NCBI GenBank assembly: GCA_050184115.1
Contig: JBFXAQ010000007.1
Location: 186,001 to 250,000, forward strand
Direction: 5' to 3'
DNA from: JACKNG01 sp050184115
GTDB lineage: Bacteria > Pseudomonadota > Gammaproteobacteria > Ga0077536
DNA: 64,000 nucleotides
Position 1 is the first letter of the stretch, and each line of letters begins with the position of its first letter. Positions 26,085 to 35,144 of the stretch are shown here, piece after piece. A program made the translations under genes and the position numbers. The notes below the pieces were generated by a model that saw only the letters and a program-made list of their open reading frames with translations, was not told where the DNA came from and searched no databases.

Positions 26085-26810
26085 ATGATTTCCTTCGAGA
26101 CCCTGCTGCGCGCTTCGGCTGACGAGCTGTTTGCCATCTTTGCCGCGACCCGCGTCGGTCCGCTCGACGACGCCGATGCCCGCCGCGAGCAGATTGCCCA
26201 GCACCTCGGGCTCAAGGAAGCGCAGTTGCTGTGTGGGATCGGCTTCAACCCGGCCGCGCGCGGTCTCGACGGTGTTTGCCGCGCGCTCGGCTACAACGAC
26301 ATCGGGGCGCTGGCCACGGCGCGCAACTTTGCCTTCATCCACGACGTCTACCGTGCGCTCAGCATCAACAACGTGCTCGAGATCTACGCCGTGCTCGGGC
26401 GGCTCGGTGCCAACGACCCGCAGTGGGCCGACCTCGTGCTGACCCGCATCGGCCACATCGAGGCGCAGCTCGAGGAGACCATCAATCCGATCCTGATCGG
26501 CGGCTACAAGCTCGAAATCAGGGCCATCTACGAACACCACCTGGCATCGGCGGATTTCGTCCGCGGGCGGCTGTCGCCTGACCACGCGGTCATGCGTGAC
26601 GTCGCCGGCGAGAACGCCATCATGCTGGAGACCGGTGCCATCGATCCGCTGGCGTTTCTCGAAGCGCCCGGGGTGTCGGCGAACGAGAAGCGCCGCGCCA
26701 TCTTCCAGGGCACGATCCCGCCCGCCATTGCCGACCATTACATCCGCACGCTGCCCGGCGACGACGAGCGCCAGCGTTTCCGCGAGGCGCTGGCCGGCTC
26801 ACAGGGCTGA
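26085..26810 (+). CDS. Conserved hypothetical protein, unknown function
   Basis: A 241-residue soluble, mostly helical protein starting MISFETLLRASADELFAIFA. It has no signal peptide, membrane helix or metal motif I can name. Conserved-looking stretches are LCGIGFNPAARGLDGVCRAL, HDVYRALSINNVLEIYAVLG and EETINPILIGGYKLEIRAIY. Codon use is like its neighbours, so it is a real gene. It is five bases downstream of the CMD-Rieske gene and probably works with it. It ends convergent with the TgpA gene, overlapping its 3' end by twelve bases. Confidence 0.75.
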   Translation: MISFETLLRASADELFAIFAATRVGPLDDADARREQIAQHLGLKEAQLLCGIGFNPAARGLDGVCRALGYNDIGALATARNFAFIHDVYRALSINNVLEIYAVLGRLGANDPQWADLVLTRIGHIEAQLEETINPILIGGYKLEIRAIYEHHLASADFVRGRLSPDHAVMRDVAGENAIMLETGAIDPLAFLEAPGVSANEKRRAIFQGTIPPAIADHYIRTLPGDDERQRFREALAGSQG

Positions 26811-28754
26811 GACGAAGCGCGCCACGCGGGCGTCGAGCGCCGCGGCATCGACCGTGCCGGTGGTGGCGAAGCGCCAGCGGTAGTACTCGCTGACAAGGGT
26901 CCCGCGCGATTCGCCGCCGCTCGCCGGCGGCGCAGCGCGGGCGAGAAAGCGCGCCACGGTCTCGCCGGGCGCCGGTTCGAGGCCGCGTGCGGCCAGCGTC
27001 GCCAACAGCGGGTCGAGCGGTGTCGGCGGTGGCGCGTCGCGTGCGGACTCGCGTTCGTGGTCTTCGCGGACGGCCGTCGGGCTGCGCCGCAGGCGCAGGT
27101 AGAGCACGAGCGCCAGCAATGGCACCAGCCACAGCAGGAGGTCGCCGGCCTCGCTGAAATCGGCCTGGCCGAGACGTTGGAAGCGGTACCAGAGCCAGGC
27201 TGCGAGGTCACCGACGAGCTGCCAGCGCGAGGTGCGGTTCTCTTCCAGGTCGAACCAGGCCGCGGGCGTGGCATCGACGACCTGCCACGCACCGTCGACC
27301 CAGGCCAGCGCCCAGGCGTGGGCATGGCGTGCGCGGGCGATCCAGGCACGTTCCAGGGGACTGTATTCCTCGACCACGTAGCCGACCGCGTAGCGCGCCG
27401 GGATGCCGGCCGCGCGCAGCATCAGCACCGCGGCACTGGCGAAATACTCGCAGTGGCCGCGGCGATCCCGTGCGAGGAATTGCGCCAGCGGCAGGCGTCG
27501 CCCATAGCTGCCGCGCTGAACCAGGGTGTAGGTGAAGTTGTCGTGGAAGAAGCGGGTGATGCGCTCAGCGTTGGCCGCCGCATCACTGCCGGCGACGCCG
27601 GCCTCGGCATTGGTCCGCGCGATGACGGCGGCGTAGGCTGCCGGTACGTCGCGATCGGCTGGCGTCGGCGCGGGTTCGTACGTGCGCCCCCCGGCGGCGT
27701 TGGCCAGGTAACGCAGGGCGCCGGGTGGCGATTCGGCCATGATGCTGCCGAAGCGATTGCGCTGGAGTTCGGCGATCTCGTCGCTTTGTACGCCCCCGGC
27801 GCCGCGTGGTAGCGGCAACAAGGCCAGCTCGCGGGCATGCTGGAAGGTGATCTCGATGGGTGTGGCGGTCGCCCCGTCCGCGTCCTGCAGTGCCCAGCCG
27901 TTTGCGCCGGGCAATCTGTCGATGGCCGCGAACGGCGCTTCGCGGGCCGTCCAGGTGCCGTAGTTGAAACTGTCGTAACTCGCTTCCTGCAACATCAGCG
28001 GCACGGCGACCCGGGGCGAGGGCGCCACTCGAATGCGGATCTGGTCGGAGAGCTTGAGCCGTCCGATGGCGCCGATGGCGGTGAATGCGCGGTTCGGATC
28101 GCTGCCCGACCAGGGGAACTGGTCGAACCAGTAGAGCATGCCCGCTTCGAGCGCACGCTGGGCCCCGCGCAGCCCGAGTTCCGTCGCGCCGCCGAGGGCG
28201 ACGGCAAGGAGCAGGGTGAGAGCGAACTGCCACGGCCGGTAGCGGCGAGGGCGGGCGGCGACGACGATCCCACCGACGGTGACGGCCGCGAATAGCGGGT
28301 AGGCGAGATCCTCGCGCGGCGTGGTGCAGGATGCCAGGACGCACGCGGCGACGAAATGCGGCGTGAGGTCGACGGGGAGGTCGTCCTGCGGGCGCCGCCG
28401 CAGGCCGTAGACCAGGGCGCTGAGGGGCACGGCCTGGGGCAGGCTGGCACGCTGGATCAGCATGAGCGGGAAGAAGGCGTACGGGACGACGCGCAGGATC
28501 TCGTAGACGCCGTGCACCGAGTAACGCTGGAACTGGACCACGGTGATGACGGCGAACAGCACGCTGGCCAGATCGGCGGCACGGTGGAAGTCGCGCCGCG
28601 CGACATTCCACTTGATCGGCGACCAGCCGATGCCGCCGAGCAGAGCGGCCATGACCGCGGCGCCGGCGAGCGCATCGGTCAGCGCACCCCAGCCGAGCAG
28701 AGCCAGGAGCGGCCAACCCGGTGGCATCGGTATGCGCGTCGGCGTGTCTTTCAC
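26799..28754 (-). CDS. TgpA-type membrane transglutaminase-like protein
   Basis: A 651-residue membrane protein: several N-terminal helices (DUF3488 region, residues 1-200), a periplasmic transglutaminase-like domain (about 370-500), a helix near 545-560 and a C-terminal DUF4129 domain. The Cys-His-Asp triad is C435 in RRGHCEYFASAAV, H477 or H479 in ARHAHAWALAW and D494 in VVDATPA. TgpA-type proteins act on envelope proteins in the periplasm and are linked to DUF58 and MoxR genes, as here. It starts with a GTG that overlaps the DUF58 stop by four bases. Confidence 0.92.
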   Translation of the reverse strand: MKDTPTRIPMPPGWPLLALLGWGALTDALAGAAVMAALLGGIGWSPIKWNVARRDFHRAADLASVLFAVITVVQFQRYSVHGVYEILRVVPYAFFPLMLIQRASLPQAVPLSALVYGLRRRPQDDLPVDLTPHFVAACVLASCTTPREDLAYPLFAAVTVGGIVVAARPRRYRPWQFALTLLLAVALGGATELGLRGAQRALEAGMLYWFDQFPWSGSDPNRAFTAIGAIGRLKLSDQIRIRVAPSPRVAVPLMLQEASYDSFNYGTWTAREAPFAAIDRLPGANGWALQDADGATATPIEITFQHARELALLPLPRGAGGVQSDEIAELQRNRFGSIMAESPPGALRYLANAAGGRTYEPAPTPADRDVPAAYAAVIARTNAEAGVAGSDAAANAERITRFFHDNFTYTLVQRGSYGRRLPLAQFLARDRRGHCEYFASAAVLMLRAAGIPARYAVGYVVEEYSPLERAWIARARHAHAWALAWVDGAWQVVDATPAAWFDLEENRTSRWQLVGDLAAWLWYRFQRLGQADFSEAGDLLLWLVPLLALVLYLRLRRSPTAVREDHERESARDAPPPTPLDPLLATLAARGLEPAPGETVARFLARAAPPASGGESRGTLVSEYYRWRFATTGTVDAAALDARVARFVSAL

Positions 28755-30109
28755 GGCGTCATGCCCACGCGCGCGAGGTCTTCGGCCAGGTGACCGACCC
28801 GCACGGCATGACGGCGTTCATGGCCGCGCGCACGGGGTGGCTCGACGCTGTCGGCGAGCGTCAATTCGAGGCTGAGCACGCTGATGCCGAGCGCGCCCAG
28901 CCGCGTGACCAGCGCCGCGCGCGCGGCGTCGCGGCCACCCAGCACGCACACCACGCTGGCGAGCCGTCCCGCGCGTTCGTCGAGCAGGGCGGACAGATCG
29001 TCCAGCGCCGCTTCGCCGGCCTCGCCCACCTCGGCGAGGTAGGCGAGGGCACGGATCTCGTCGCCCAGCCCGCGGCCGGTACCGAGTTCGACCACCTCGC
29101 GGCCGGCGAAGAGCAGGTCGAGGATGCTGTCCTGCCCGCGCCGCGCGGCGGCGATGGAGGCGGCGACCTCGACCACCCCTTCGAGCAGGGGGCCCGCTGC
29201 GACGTGGGTGTCGATGACCAGGGCGTGGCGATCGAAATACTCGTCCTGGTATTCCTTGACGACCAGCTGCCCGGTGCGCGCGAAGCTGCGCCAGTGGATG
29301 TGGCGGCGCGGGTCGCCAGGGCGGTAGTCACGCAATGCGGCGAATTCCTGCGAGTCGCCGACGGCGTGCGCAAGGCTGATGCCACCGCGCTGGTAATGGC
29401 GTTCCGAGCGCAGTCGAAAGGCGGGCAGGGGGTGGCGGCGCGGCAGGGCCAGCAAGGTCGCGCCGGCGGCAACGCGGTGACGGCTGCGGAACAGGCCGAG
29501 CGGATCGGGACGGTAGAGTTCGATGGCCTCGAAGCGCAGCGCGCCGCGGCGCAACGGGGTCAGCTCGATCGCGACGCGTACCCGTGCACCCGGCGCGATC
29601 GCCGGGACGTCCACCAGTTCCAGATCGCCACCGCGGTCGCGGCGGCGCAGGGCCACCCAGCGCGGGAAGCCGATCGCGCGGTCGACGATGTTGGTGCGAC
29701 GCTCGCCAACGGCGGCACGACGGCGCTGGAAGCTCTCGTAGTCGAGCACCGGCGTATGCAGGCTGTCGCGCAGCACGAGATCCCGTTCGATGCGCGGGCC
29801 GTGATTGGTGATCTCGACGAAGTAGACCAGCGGCGTGCCGTGGGTGGCGAAATCGGGCAGCACGCGCGCGACGTCGAGACGCGGCCGCCAGCCGGTACCC
29901 GCCAGGCGCGCCGCGACGAGCGCGGCAACGGCGAGCGCGGCAACCTGGTAGGCCAGGGTCTGGCGCATGTCTATGCCGAACAACATGGCCCCGATGCCGA
30001 GCGCGAAGACCATGCGTCCGGCCGGCGTGAGGCGCCGTTCGACCCAGAAGCTGGCGCGCCCGGCCAGCGGGAACAGGCGGTAGAGCAGCTTGGGCGGCAG
30101 GCGTGGCAC
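28751..30109 (-). CDS. DUF58 domain protein (vWA-like, MoxR partner)
   Basis: A 452-residue protein with two N-terminal helices (FALGIGAMLFGIDM and the following AVAALVAARLAG), an Ig-like middle part and the DUF58 core YRPGDPRRHIHWRSFARTG near residue 270, then a degenerate vWA fold (RHALVIDTHVA). DUF58 proteins act with MoxR AAA+ ATPases, probably in assembly or stress remodelling at the membrane. I set the start at the GTG at 30109, six bases after GAGG and eight bases after the moxR stop; the frame is open farther upstream but overlaps moxR. Confidence 0.9.
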   Translation of the reverse strand: MPRLPPKLLYRLFPLAGRASFWVERRLTPAGRMVFALGIGAMLFGIDMRQTLAYQVAALAVAALVAARLAGTGWRPRLDVARVLPDFATHGTPLVYFVEITNHGPRIERDLVLRDSLHTPVLDYESFQRRRAAVGERRTNIVDRAIGFPRWVALRRRDRGGDLELVDVPAIAPGARVRVAIELTPLRRGALRFEAIELYRPDPLGLFRSRHRVAAGATLLALPRRHPLPAFRLRSERHYQRGGISLAHAVGDSQEFAALRDYRPGDPRRHIHWRSFARTGQLVVKEYQDEYFDRHALVIDTHVAAGPLLEGVVEVAASIAAARRGQDSILDLLFAGREVVELGTGRGLGDEIRALAYLAEVGEAGEAALDDLSALLDERAGRLASVVCVLGGRDAARAALVTRLGALGISVLSLELTLADSVEPPRARGHERRHAVRVGHLAEDLARVGMTP

Positions 30110-30117
30110 GGCCGGCC

Positions 30118-31080
30118 TCAGCGCGGAACGGCGGCCTCGTCGAGGATGCGGGCCACCACTGTACGCGCGCTGACACCACCGAAGCGTGCTTCGGGACGGA
30201 TCGCGAGGCGGTGGGCGAGGACCAGCGGCGCGAGCTCCTGGACGTGGTCCGGGGTGACGAACTCGAGGCCGTCGGCGAGTGCCAGTGCCTGGGCGCACTT
30301 GAGCAGCGTGATCGAGGCGCGTGGGCTCGCCCCGAGCTCGAGTTCCGGTCGCGCGCGGGTGGCGGCGACGAGGCCGACCAGGTAGCGCCGGATCTCTTCG
30401 CGCGCCGCGACGCGGGCGGCGGTTGCCTGGAACGCGAGCACGTCGGCAGCGGTGGCGCAGGTCTCGACGCGATCGAGCGGGGCGGCCGCGTTGTTGGCGG
30501 TGACGATGGCCATCTCGTCCTCGATCGAGACGTAGCCGAGGGCGAGGCGGAGCGCGAAGCGGTCCATCTGCGCCTCGGGCAGCGGATAGGTGCCGTGGAA
30601 TTCGACCGGGTTCTGCGTGGCGATGACGAAGTAGGGTGGTTCGAGGCGGAACTGCCGGCCTTCCAGGCTCACCTGGGCCTCGCCCATCGCTTCCAGCAGC
30701 GCCGACTGGGTGCGCGGTGAAGCACGATTGATCTCGTCGGCCAGCAGGATGTGGGTGAACACCGGGCCCTTGTGCACGACGAACTGCTGCGTGCGCTGGT
30801 CGTAGATCGAGGCGCCGAGGATGTCCGTGGGCAGCAGGTCGGGGGTGAACTGGATGCGCTGGAAGTCGACGCCGATGGCCCGCGCGAGGGCCTTGGCCAG
30901 GGTCGTCTTGCCGGTGCCGGGGTAATCCTCCAGCAGCACGTGTCCGCCGGTCAGGAACGCGCTCAGCAGGTGACGGATGGGCGTCGCCTGGCCGGTGACC
31001 GCCGCGCCGATGGTCGCCGACAGGCGCGCGAACAGCGCGCGCGCGGCGTCGACCGCGGTCGGTTCGACGCCGGCGTTCAT
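30118..31080 (-). CDS. MoxR family AAA+ ATPase
   Basis: A 320-residue AAA+ chaperone-like ATPase. Walker A DYPGTGKTTLAKALA is near residue 52, Walker B ILLADEINRASPRTQSAL near 112 with the typical MoxR sequence, and FVIATQNPVEFHGTYPLPEA near 155 is the sensor 1 region. MoxR proteins help mature protein complexes and pair with DUF58/vWA proteins. The ATG at 31080 overlaps the hslR stop by four bases. The four genes hslR, moxR, DUF58 and tgpA form one coupled operon. Confidence 0.94.
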   Translation of the reverse strand: MNAGVEPTAVDAARALFARLSATIGAAVTGQATPIRHLLSAFLTGGHVLLEDYPGTGKTTLAKALARAIGVDFQRIQFTPDLLPTDILGASIYDQRTQQFVVHKGPVFTHILLADEINRASPRTQSALLEAMGEAQVSLEGRQFRLEPPYFVIATQNPVEFHGTYPLPEAQMDRFALRLALGYVSIEDEMAIVTANNAAAPLDRVETCATAADVLAFQATAARVAAREEIRRYLVGLVAATRARPELELGASPRASITLLKCAQALALADGLEFVTPDHVQELAPLVLAHRLAIRPEARFGGVSARTVVARILDEAAVPR

Positions 31081-31511
31081 GGCGATGCCCCCCCGTCGTC
31101 CGGCTCCCACGCCCCGCCGCGCTTGAGCCGCTCGCGGGCTCGCCGATCCTTGCGATCGAGCTTGCCCGGGCGGCGGTCCTCGATGACGCGGTCGAGCGCG
31201 AGCTGTGCCTGCAGCCGCTCGCGTGCGGCGATGCTGGCAGGCGTCTCGCTGTATTGCGCCTGCGCCAGTGGCGCGGCGACGCGCCGTTCGAGCAGTCCGG
31301 TGACGACCACTTCGTGGACCAGCGGTGGGCGGCGGATGCTGAGCACGTCGCCGGCGCGCACCAGCTTGGCCGGTTTGGCGCGTTCGCCGTTGATCTCGAT
31401 GCGACCGTTGTTGATCGCATCGACGGCGACGCCGCGCGTCTTGAACCAGCGCGTGGCATGCAGCCAGCGGTCGAGGCGCACACCGGCGCCGGGAGCATCG
31501 ATTGTGGTCAT
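31077..31511 (-). CDS. hslR: Heat shock protein 15 (S4 domain, ribosome recycling)
   Basis: A 144-residue S4-domain protein. The RNA-binding S4 part is at the N-terminus: VRLDRWLHATRWFKTRGVAV, then GRIEINGERAKPAKLVRAGD. The basic C-terminal tail (DRKDRRARERLKRGG) matches Hsp15, which binds stalled 50S subunits with attached peptidyl-tRNA. It leads the moxR operon and is divergent from moaB across 48 bases. The stop overlaps the moxR start. Confidence 0.92.
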   Translation of the reverse strand: MTTIDAPGAGVRLDRWLHATRWFKTRGVAVDAINNGRIEINGERAKPAKLVRAGDVLSIRRPPLVHEVVVTGLLERRVAAPLAQAQYSETPASIAARERLQAQLALDRVIEDRRPGKLDRKDRRARERLKRGGAWEPDDGGASP

Positions 31512-31559
31512 GGCGGGACGACGATTAGGATGGCGGGCCTTGCTACCGGTTGAGCCGGC

Positions 31560-32120
31560 ATGCAGAAACTAACCCAAGCGACCCCGGAACGCCTACCCGT
31601 GACGACTGAGCGCACATTCATCCCCCTCGACCTGGCCGTCCTCACGGTCTCGGACACCCGCGACGAGTCGAGCGACAAGTCGGGACACTTGCTCGTCGAG
31701 CGCGCCACGGCTGCCGGCCATCGGGTGGCCGACAAGCGCATCTGCCGCGACGACGTCTATGCTATCCGCGCGTTGGTTTCGGGCTGGATCGCGGATCCCG
31801 CGATCAACGTCGTGCTCACCACCGGGGGCACCGGGGTGACCGGGCGCGATGGTACGCCGGAGGCGCTGACCCCTCTGTTCGACAAGGTTCTCGACGGCTT
31901 TGGCGAGATGTTCCGCGTCCTGTCCTACGACGACATCGGCACCTCGACCGTGCAATCGCGCGCCGTCGCCGGGGTCGCCAATGCCACGTACGTGTTCGCC
32001 CTGCCCGGCTCCTCGGGGGCCTGCGCGCTGGGCTGGGACAAGCTCATCTGTCATCAACTCGACTACCGTACGCGGCCGTGCAACCTGGTCGAACTGATGC
32101 CGCGCCTGCTCGAACGTTGA
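31560..32120 (+). CDS. moaB: Molybdenum cofactor biosynthesis protein MoaB
   Basis: A 186-residue MoaB/MogA-fold protein. LAVLTVSDTRDESSDKSG near residue 25, the molybdopterin-binding TTGGTGVTGRDGTPEAL near 88, and FALPGSSGACALGWDKLI near 145 are family hallmarks. MoaB adenylylates molybdopterin or plays a related role before molybdenum insertion. The N-terminal 20 residues are longer than typical, and a later start (GTG at about 31599) is possible. It stands apart from the main cofactor operon at the left end of the window. Confidence 0.93.
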   Translation: MQKLTQATPERLPVTTERTFIPLDLAVLTVSDTRDESSDKSGHLLVERATAAGHRVADKRICRDDVYAIRALVSGWIADPAINVVLTTGGTGVTGRDGTPEALTPLFDKVLDGFGEMFRVLSYDDIGTSTVQSRAVAGVANATYVFALPGSSGACALGWDKLICHQLDYRTRPCNLVELMPRLLER

Positions 32121-32126
32121 GGTGAA

Positions 32127-33125
32127 TCACGGCGCGGGTGCCGGGTCGTCGACATCGAGACAGACCAGGATCGTCGCCTGCAGCGGGTTGCCGTTGTCGT
32201 CGCTGACCATCAGGTAGCGCGAACCGCGAATCCAGGCCAGCCCCTCGAAGTTGTCGACCGCCCAGCCGGCACTGTTGTCGAAGCGCCCGAGCTCGTCGAC
32301 CGCGGCCCGGTCGGCGTGCAACGCCACCCGGTACAGCACGAACACGATGGGCTGGAACAGCGAACGCAGGCGTCGTTCCAACACCAGCAGGTCGCCCGCC
32401 GGCGACGTTTCCAGCGCCACCATGGCGGCGTGCGCAGGGTCGAAGGGCGTGAAGTCCCAGCGATGTCCGTCCTGGGCATAGAGGGTGACACGCGCGTCCG
32501 GCGCGCCGCGCAACGGCCGTTCCGGGACCACCACCAGGCCGTGCTCGGGGGTGTCGGTCAGGCCTTCGATCTGGGTATTGCGACCGCGGTAGTTGGCAGG
32601 CTTGGTGAGGTCGTGCGGCAGTGCTTCGCCACCCAGCAGGCGACCGTCGGGGGTGTAGCGGAGCAGTCGCGGAGTGAGTTCGAAGGCGATCACGAGTTCC
32701 GTGTCCCCGCGCCGGCCGTTGCGCGCGTTGCGCGCGACCAGGCCCTCGGCGTCGCGCTGGTCGCGTGGCAATGGCTGTCCATGGGCGTCGCGCAATGCAT
32801 GGGTGGCGAGATGCTCCACCGCAGCGAGCTGGCTGTCGACGAAACGCGGACGCAGGTGCACGATGTAGCCACGGTCGGACGCGGCGTAGAGGCGCTCTTC
32901 GTCAGCGTCCCAGGCCAGTGCGGAGAGCTCGTGGATGGCTGCGCCCGCGACGCTGGCGCCATGCAGGCGTACCGCGCCGCATTCCCCTACCGCGCCCGTG
33001 GCCACGGCATGCCTGGGGGCGAAGGTGAAGGGGGTACTGAAGGGCGGTTCGTCGGCCGCCGCTACCAGGGTGGCGACACTGAGCACAACGGTGACGAGCC
33101 ATCGATGAATTCGGGCGCCGCGCAT
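32127..33125 (-). CDS. Secreted esterase-like phytase-domain protein
   Basis: A 332-residue protein with a signal peptide (RWLVTVVLSVATLVAAADE) and the phytase-like esterase domain (PF13449 type): ELSALAWDADEERLYAASDR near residue 67, RDAEGLVARN near 125, QIEGLTDTPEHGLVVVPE near 185 and NFEGLAWIRGSRYLMVSDDN near 300. Such proteins are beta-propellers of uncertain activity. The frame is open about 1.3 kb upstream through three plus-strand genes; the signal peptide fixes the ATG at 33125. It is convergent with moaB, six bases apart. Confidence 0.85.
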   Translation of the reverse strand: MRGARIHRWLVTVVLSVATLVAAADEPPFSTPFTFAPRHAVATGAVGECGAVRLHGASVAGAAIHELSALAWDADEERLYAASDRGYIVHLRPRFVDSQLAAVEHLATHALRDAHGQPLPRDQRDAEGLVARNARNGRRGDTELVIAFELTPRLLRYTPDGRLLGGEALPHDLTKPANYRGRNTQIEGLTDTPEHGLVVVPERPLRGAPDARVTLYAQDGHRWDFTPFDPAHAAMVALETSPAGDLLVLERRLRSLFQPIVFVLYRVALHADRAAVDELGRFDNSAGWAVDNFEGLAWIRGSRYLMVSDDNGNPLQATILVCLDVDDPAPAP

Positions 33126-33204
33126 GGCATGTCCGGGCGCGCTTGCCGTATGCTTGCGCGCCCGCCGCATCCGACTTCGGCGGTTCGGCAACGGAGGACT
33201 GCAG

Positions 33205-33582
33205 TTGTTCATCAAGCTGTGCCTGGTCATCGGTGGTAGCGCGGGCTGCGGCGGCGTGGCGCTCGGTGCGCTCGTCGCACACGCCTTCAAGACACGGCTG
33301 GAGCCGGCCGCGCTGACGACCCTCGGCACGGTGTCGCAGTACCTCCTGATCCACGGCTTGTTGTTGATCGTGATCGGCGCCTGGCTGCGCCTGCAACCGG
33401 ACACGCTCGCGTTGCGTATCGCCGCAGGCTTGATCATGGCGGGAGTATTCTGCTTTTGCGGTGGTCTCAGTGTCAGCATCCTCGGTGGCCTGCGCGCTGC
33501 CGGCAGCGTTGCGCCGCTGGGAGGTACTGCCCTGATGGCGGGCTGGCTGGTGCTGGCATGGATTGGATTGGTGCGCTCGTGA
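33205..33582 (+). CDS. DUF423 (YgdD-like) inner membrane protein
   Basis: A 125-residue protein of four membrane helices. GGVALGALVAHAFKTRLEP near residue 14 and the YLLIHGLLLIVIGAW helix, with GGTALMAGWLVLAW at the end, match DUF423. I chose the TTG at 33205 because GGAGG lies eight bases before it and it removes an unlikely basic extension. Function is unknown. Its stop overlaps the next start by one base (TGATG), coupling it to the L,D-transpeptidase. Confidence 0.87.
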   Translation: MFIKLCLVIGGSAGCGGVALGALVAHAFKTRLEPAALTTLGTVSQYLLIHGLLLIVIGAWLRLQPDTLALRIAAGLIMAGVFCFCGGLSVSILGGLRAAGSVAPLGGTALMAGWLVLAWIGLVRS

Positions 33583-34577
33583 TGATGACAGTAGGCAAGA
33601 AAACTCTCACCCATGGACGCAATGCCGCGCTGGTGCTGGGCCTGTTGCTCGCCGCCGCCCCGGCCGGAGCCGGCCAGGTCTTCACCATCGACGATCCGGT
33701 GGCGCCGGACGTCGTCGGCGAGTTGTCGTTGGCGACGACGGTCTACGAGGACACCTTGTCGGATCTCGCACGGGCCTACGACCAGGGCTACAACGAGATG
33801 CGACTGGCCAATCCAGCCGTCGATCCCTGGTTGCCGGGCGAGGGGACGGAGGTCGTCGTCCCCAACCTCTACGTGCTGCCGGACGTGCCGCGCCAGGGCA
33901 TCGTCGTCAACGTACCCGAGATGCGCATGTACTATTTTCCACCGCGCGTCCGTGGCCGGGGACAGGAGGTATTCACCTTCCCCATCAGCATCGGTCGCCA
34001 GCAGTGGACCACGCCGAAGGGGCGCGCCACGATCGTGGCCAAGGTCAAGGACCCGTCGTGGTACCCGCCGGAATCCATCCGCAAGGAGCACGCAGCCGAA
34101 GGTGACATCCTGCCCAAGGTTGTCCCCGCGGGGCCGGACAATCCGCTTGGCCAGCATGCGCTGCGTCTCAGTATTGACGGCTACTTGATCCATGGCACCA
34201 ACAAGCCCTATGGCATCGGCATGCGGGTGACGCACGGTTGCATCCGCATGTACCCGAAGGACGTCGAGCGCATGTTCGGGCTGGTCAAGGTCGGCACCGC
34301 GGTGCACATCGTCAACCAGCCGTACAAGGTCGGCGTGGCGCACGGCCGGGTCTATCTCGAGGTGCATCCGCATCTCGACGAGGATCAACACCTGTTCGCG
34401 GATCAATACTCACACGTCGTGAAGCTGATTCTCGACCGTACCAAGGCGCTCGACGTGCAACTGGTCTGGGGCGACATCAAGCGCGCCATCGAAGAGCGCA
34501 GCGGCGTACCGCGGCCAGTCGGCTCGTACCGGCCGAAGGCGGCGCAGGCGCGCAACGAGGGTCGTATCACGGGTTGA
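33582..34577 (+). CDS. L,D-transpeptidase (ErfK/YbiS/YkuD family) with LysM-like region
   Basis: A 331-residue periplasmic enzyme. Signal peptide about 1-30 (AALVLGLLLAAAPAGA), a LysM-like segment (about 52-95, TLSDLARAYDQGYNEMRLAN), then the YkuD domain with H204 in LIHGTNKPYGIG, H218 and the catalytic cysteine C220 in VTHGCIRMYP. It would cross-link peptidoglycan or attach the major lipoprotein to it. The latter is attractive because an Lpp-like gene lies just downstream on the other strand. Confidence 0.93.
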   Translation: MMTVGKKTLTHGRNAALVLGLLLAAAPAGAGQVFTIDDPVAPDVVGELSLATTVYEDTLSDLARAYDQGYNEMRLANPAVDPWLPGEGTEVVVPNLYVLPDVPRQGIVVNVPEMRMYYFPPRVRGRGQEVFTFPISIGRQQWTTPKGRATIVAKVKDPSWYPPESIRKEHAAEGDILPKVVPAGPDNPLGQHALRLSIDGYLIHGTNKPYGIGMRVTHGCIRMYPKDVERMFGLVKVGTAVHIVNQPYKVGVAHGRVYLEVHPHLDEDQHLFADQYSHVVKLILDRTKALDVQLVWGDIKRAIEERSGVPRPVGSYRPKAAQARNEGRITG

Positions 34578-34666
34578 ACCAACCCGCTTGCGGGGGGGCG
34601 GTGACGGCGTGCGACGGCGCTGCCGCACTGGCTTTGCAAACCCCGCCGGCTCGCCGGCTGAGCCGG

Positions 34667-34696
34667 AAAAAAGAAACCCCGCCGAAGCGGGGTTTC
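34667..34696 (-). terminator. Intrinsic terminator of the lipoprotein gene
   Basis: On the minus strand GAAACCCCGC, a TTCG loop and GCGGGGTTTC form a perfect 10-base-pair stem followed by six T. It begins 23 bases after the lipoprotein stop codon. The plus strand lacks a proper T-run, so it mainly serves the minus-strand gene. Confidence 0.9.
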
Positions 34697-34719
34697 ATCA
34701 GAGGTAACGCTGGAGGGCG

Positions 34720-35037
34720 TTACTTCTTCATCGTCTTCTCGAACATCCGCTCGATGCGGTCCTTGTTCTCGTTGCAGCAGGCCATGGCGGCCTCGGCAGT
34801 GCTCTTGGCGGAATCGGCGGTCGCCTGGGCGGCGGTCGCGGCTTCCTGGGCCGACTGCGCAGCCTTCAGGGCAGCCGCCGCGTCACTGGCCGCCTTGCGG
34901 GCGTCCGACTGGGCGCTGGTTGCCTTGGCTTCAACGGCCGACAGCTGTTCCGGGCTGACGGTCGAACAGGCGCTCGTGAACGCGAGGACCATGGCCAGGA
35001 CCGGCAGCTGCAGGCGTGCAATCAACTTTTTGCTCAT
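34720..35037 (-). CDS. Alanine-zipper (Lpp/OprI-like) outer membrane lipoprotein
   Basis: A 105-residue lipoprotein. The signal peptide ends in AFTSAC, so C24 would be lipidated. Residues 35-85 are alanine heptads (SDARKAASDAAAALKAAQ) that form a trimeric coiled coil as in Lpp, and the C-terminus is basic (MFEKTMKK) with a terminal lysine, the residue by which Lpp is linked to peptidoglycan. It has an optimal AGGAGGAG ribosome site and its own strong terminator, as expected for an abundant protein. A convergent L,D-transpeptidase gene lies next door. Confidence 0.92.
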   Translation of the reverse strand: MSKKLIARLQLPVLAMVLAFTSACSTVSPEQLSAVEAKATSAQSDARKAASDAAAALKAAQSAQEAATAAQATADSAKSTAEAAMACCNENKDRIERMFEKTMKK

Positions 35038-35144
35038 TGCGAATCTCCTCCTAAGGAAGATGGCTAGTCAGTCAAGAATCTCTCGAAGACTTTTTGGAAT
35101 TTGTTTACCGGCAAGCTCGATTGCGCGAATCATGAAGCATTTTT

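Noticed and set aside
15063..35098. Shared 13-base string AAAGTCTTCGAGA in two intergenic regions (near 15063 plus and 35098 minus)
   Set aside because: Matches of this length are expected by chance in 64 kb, orientation relative to the genes differs, and there is no dyad.
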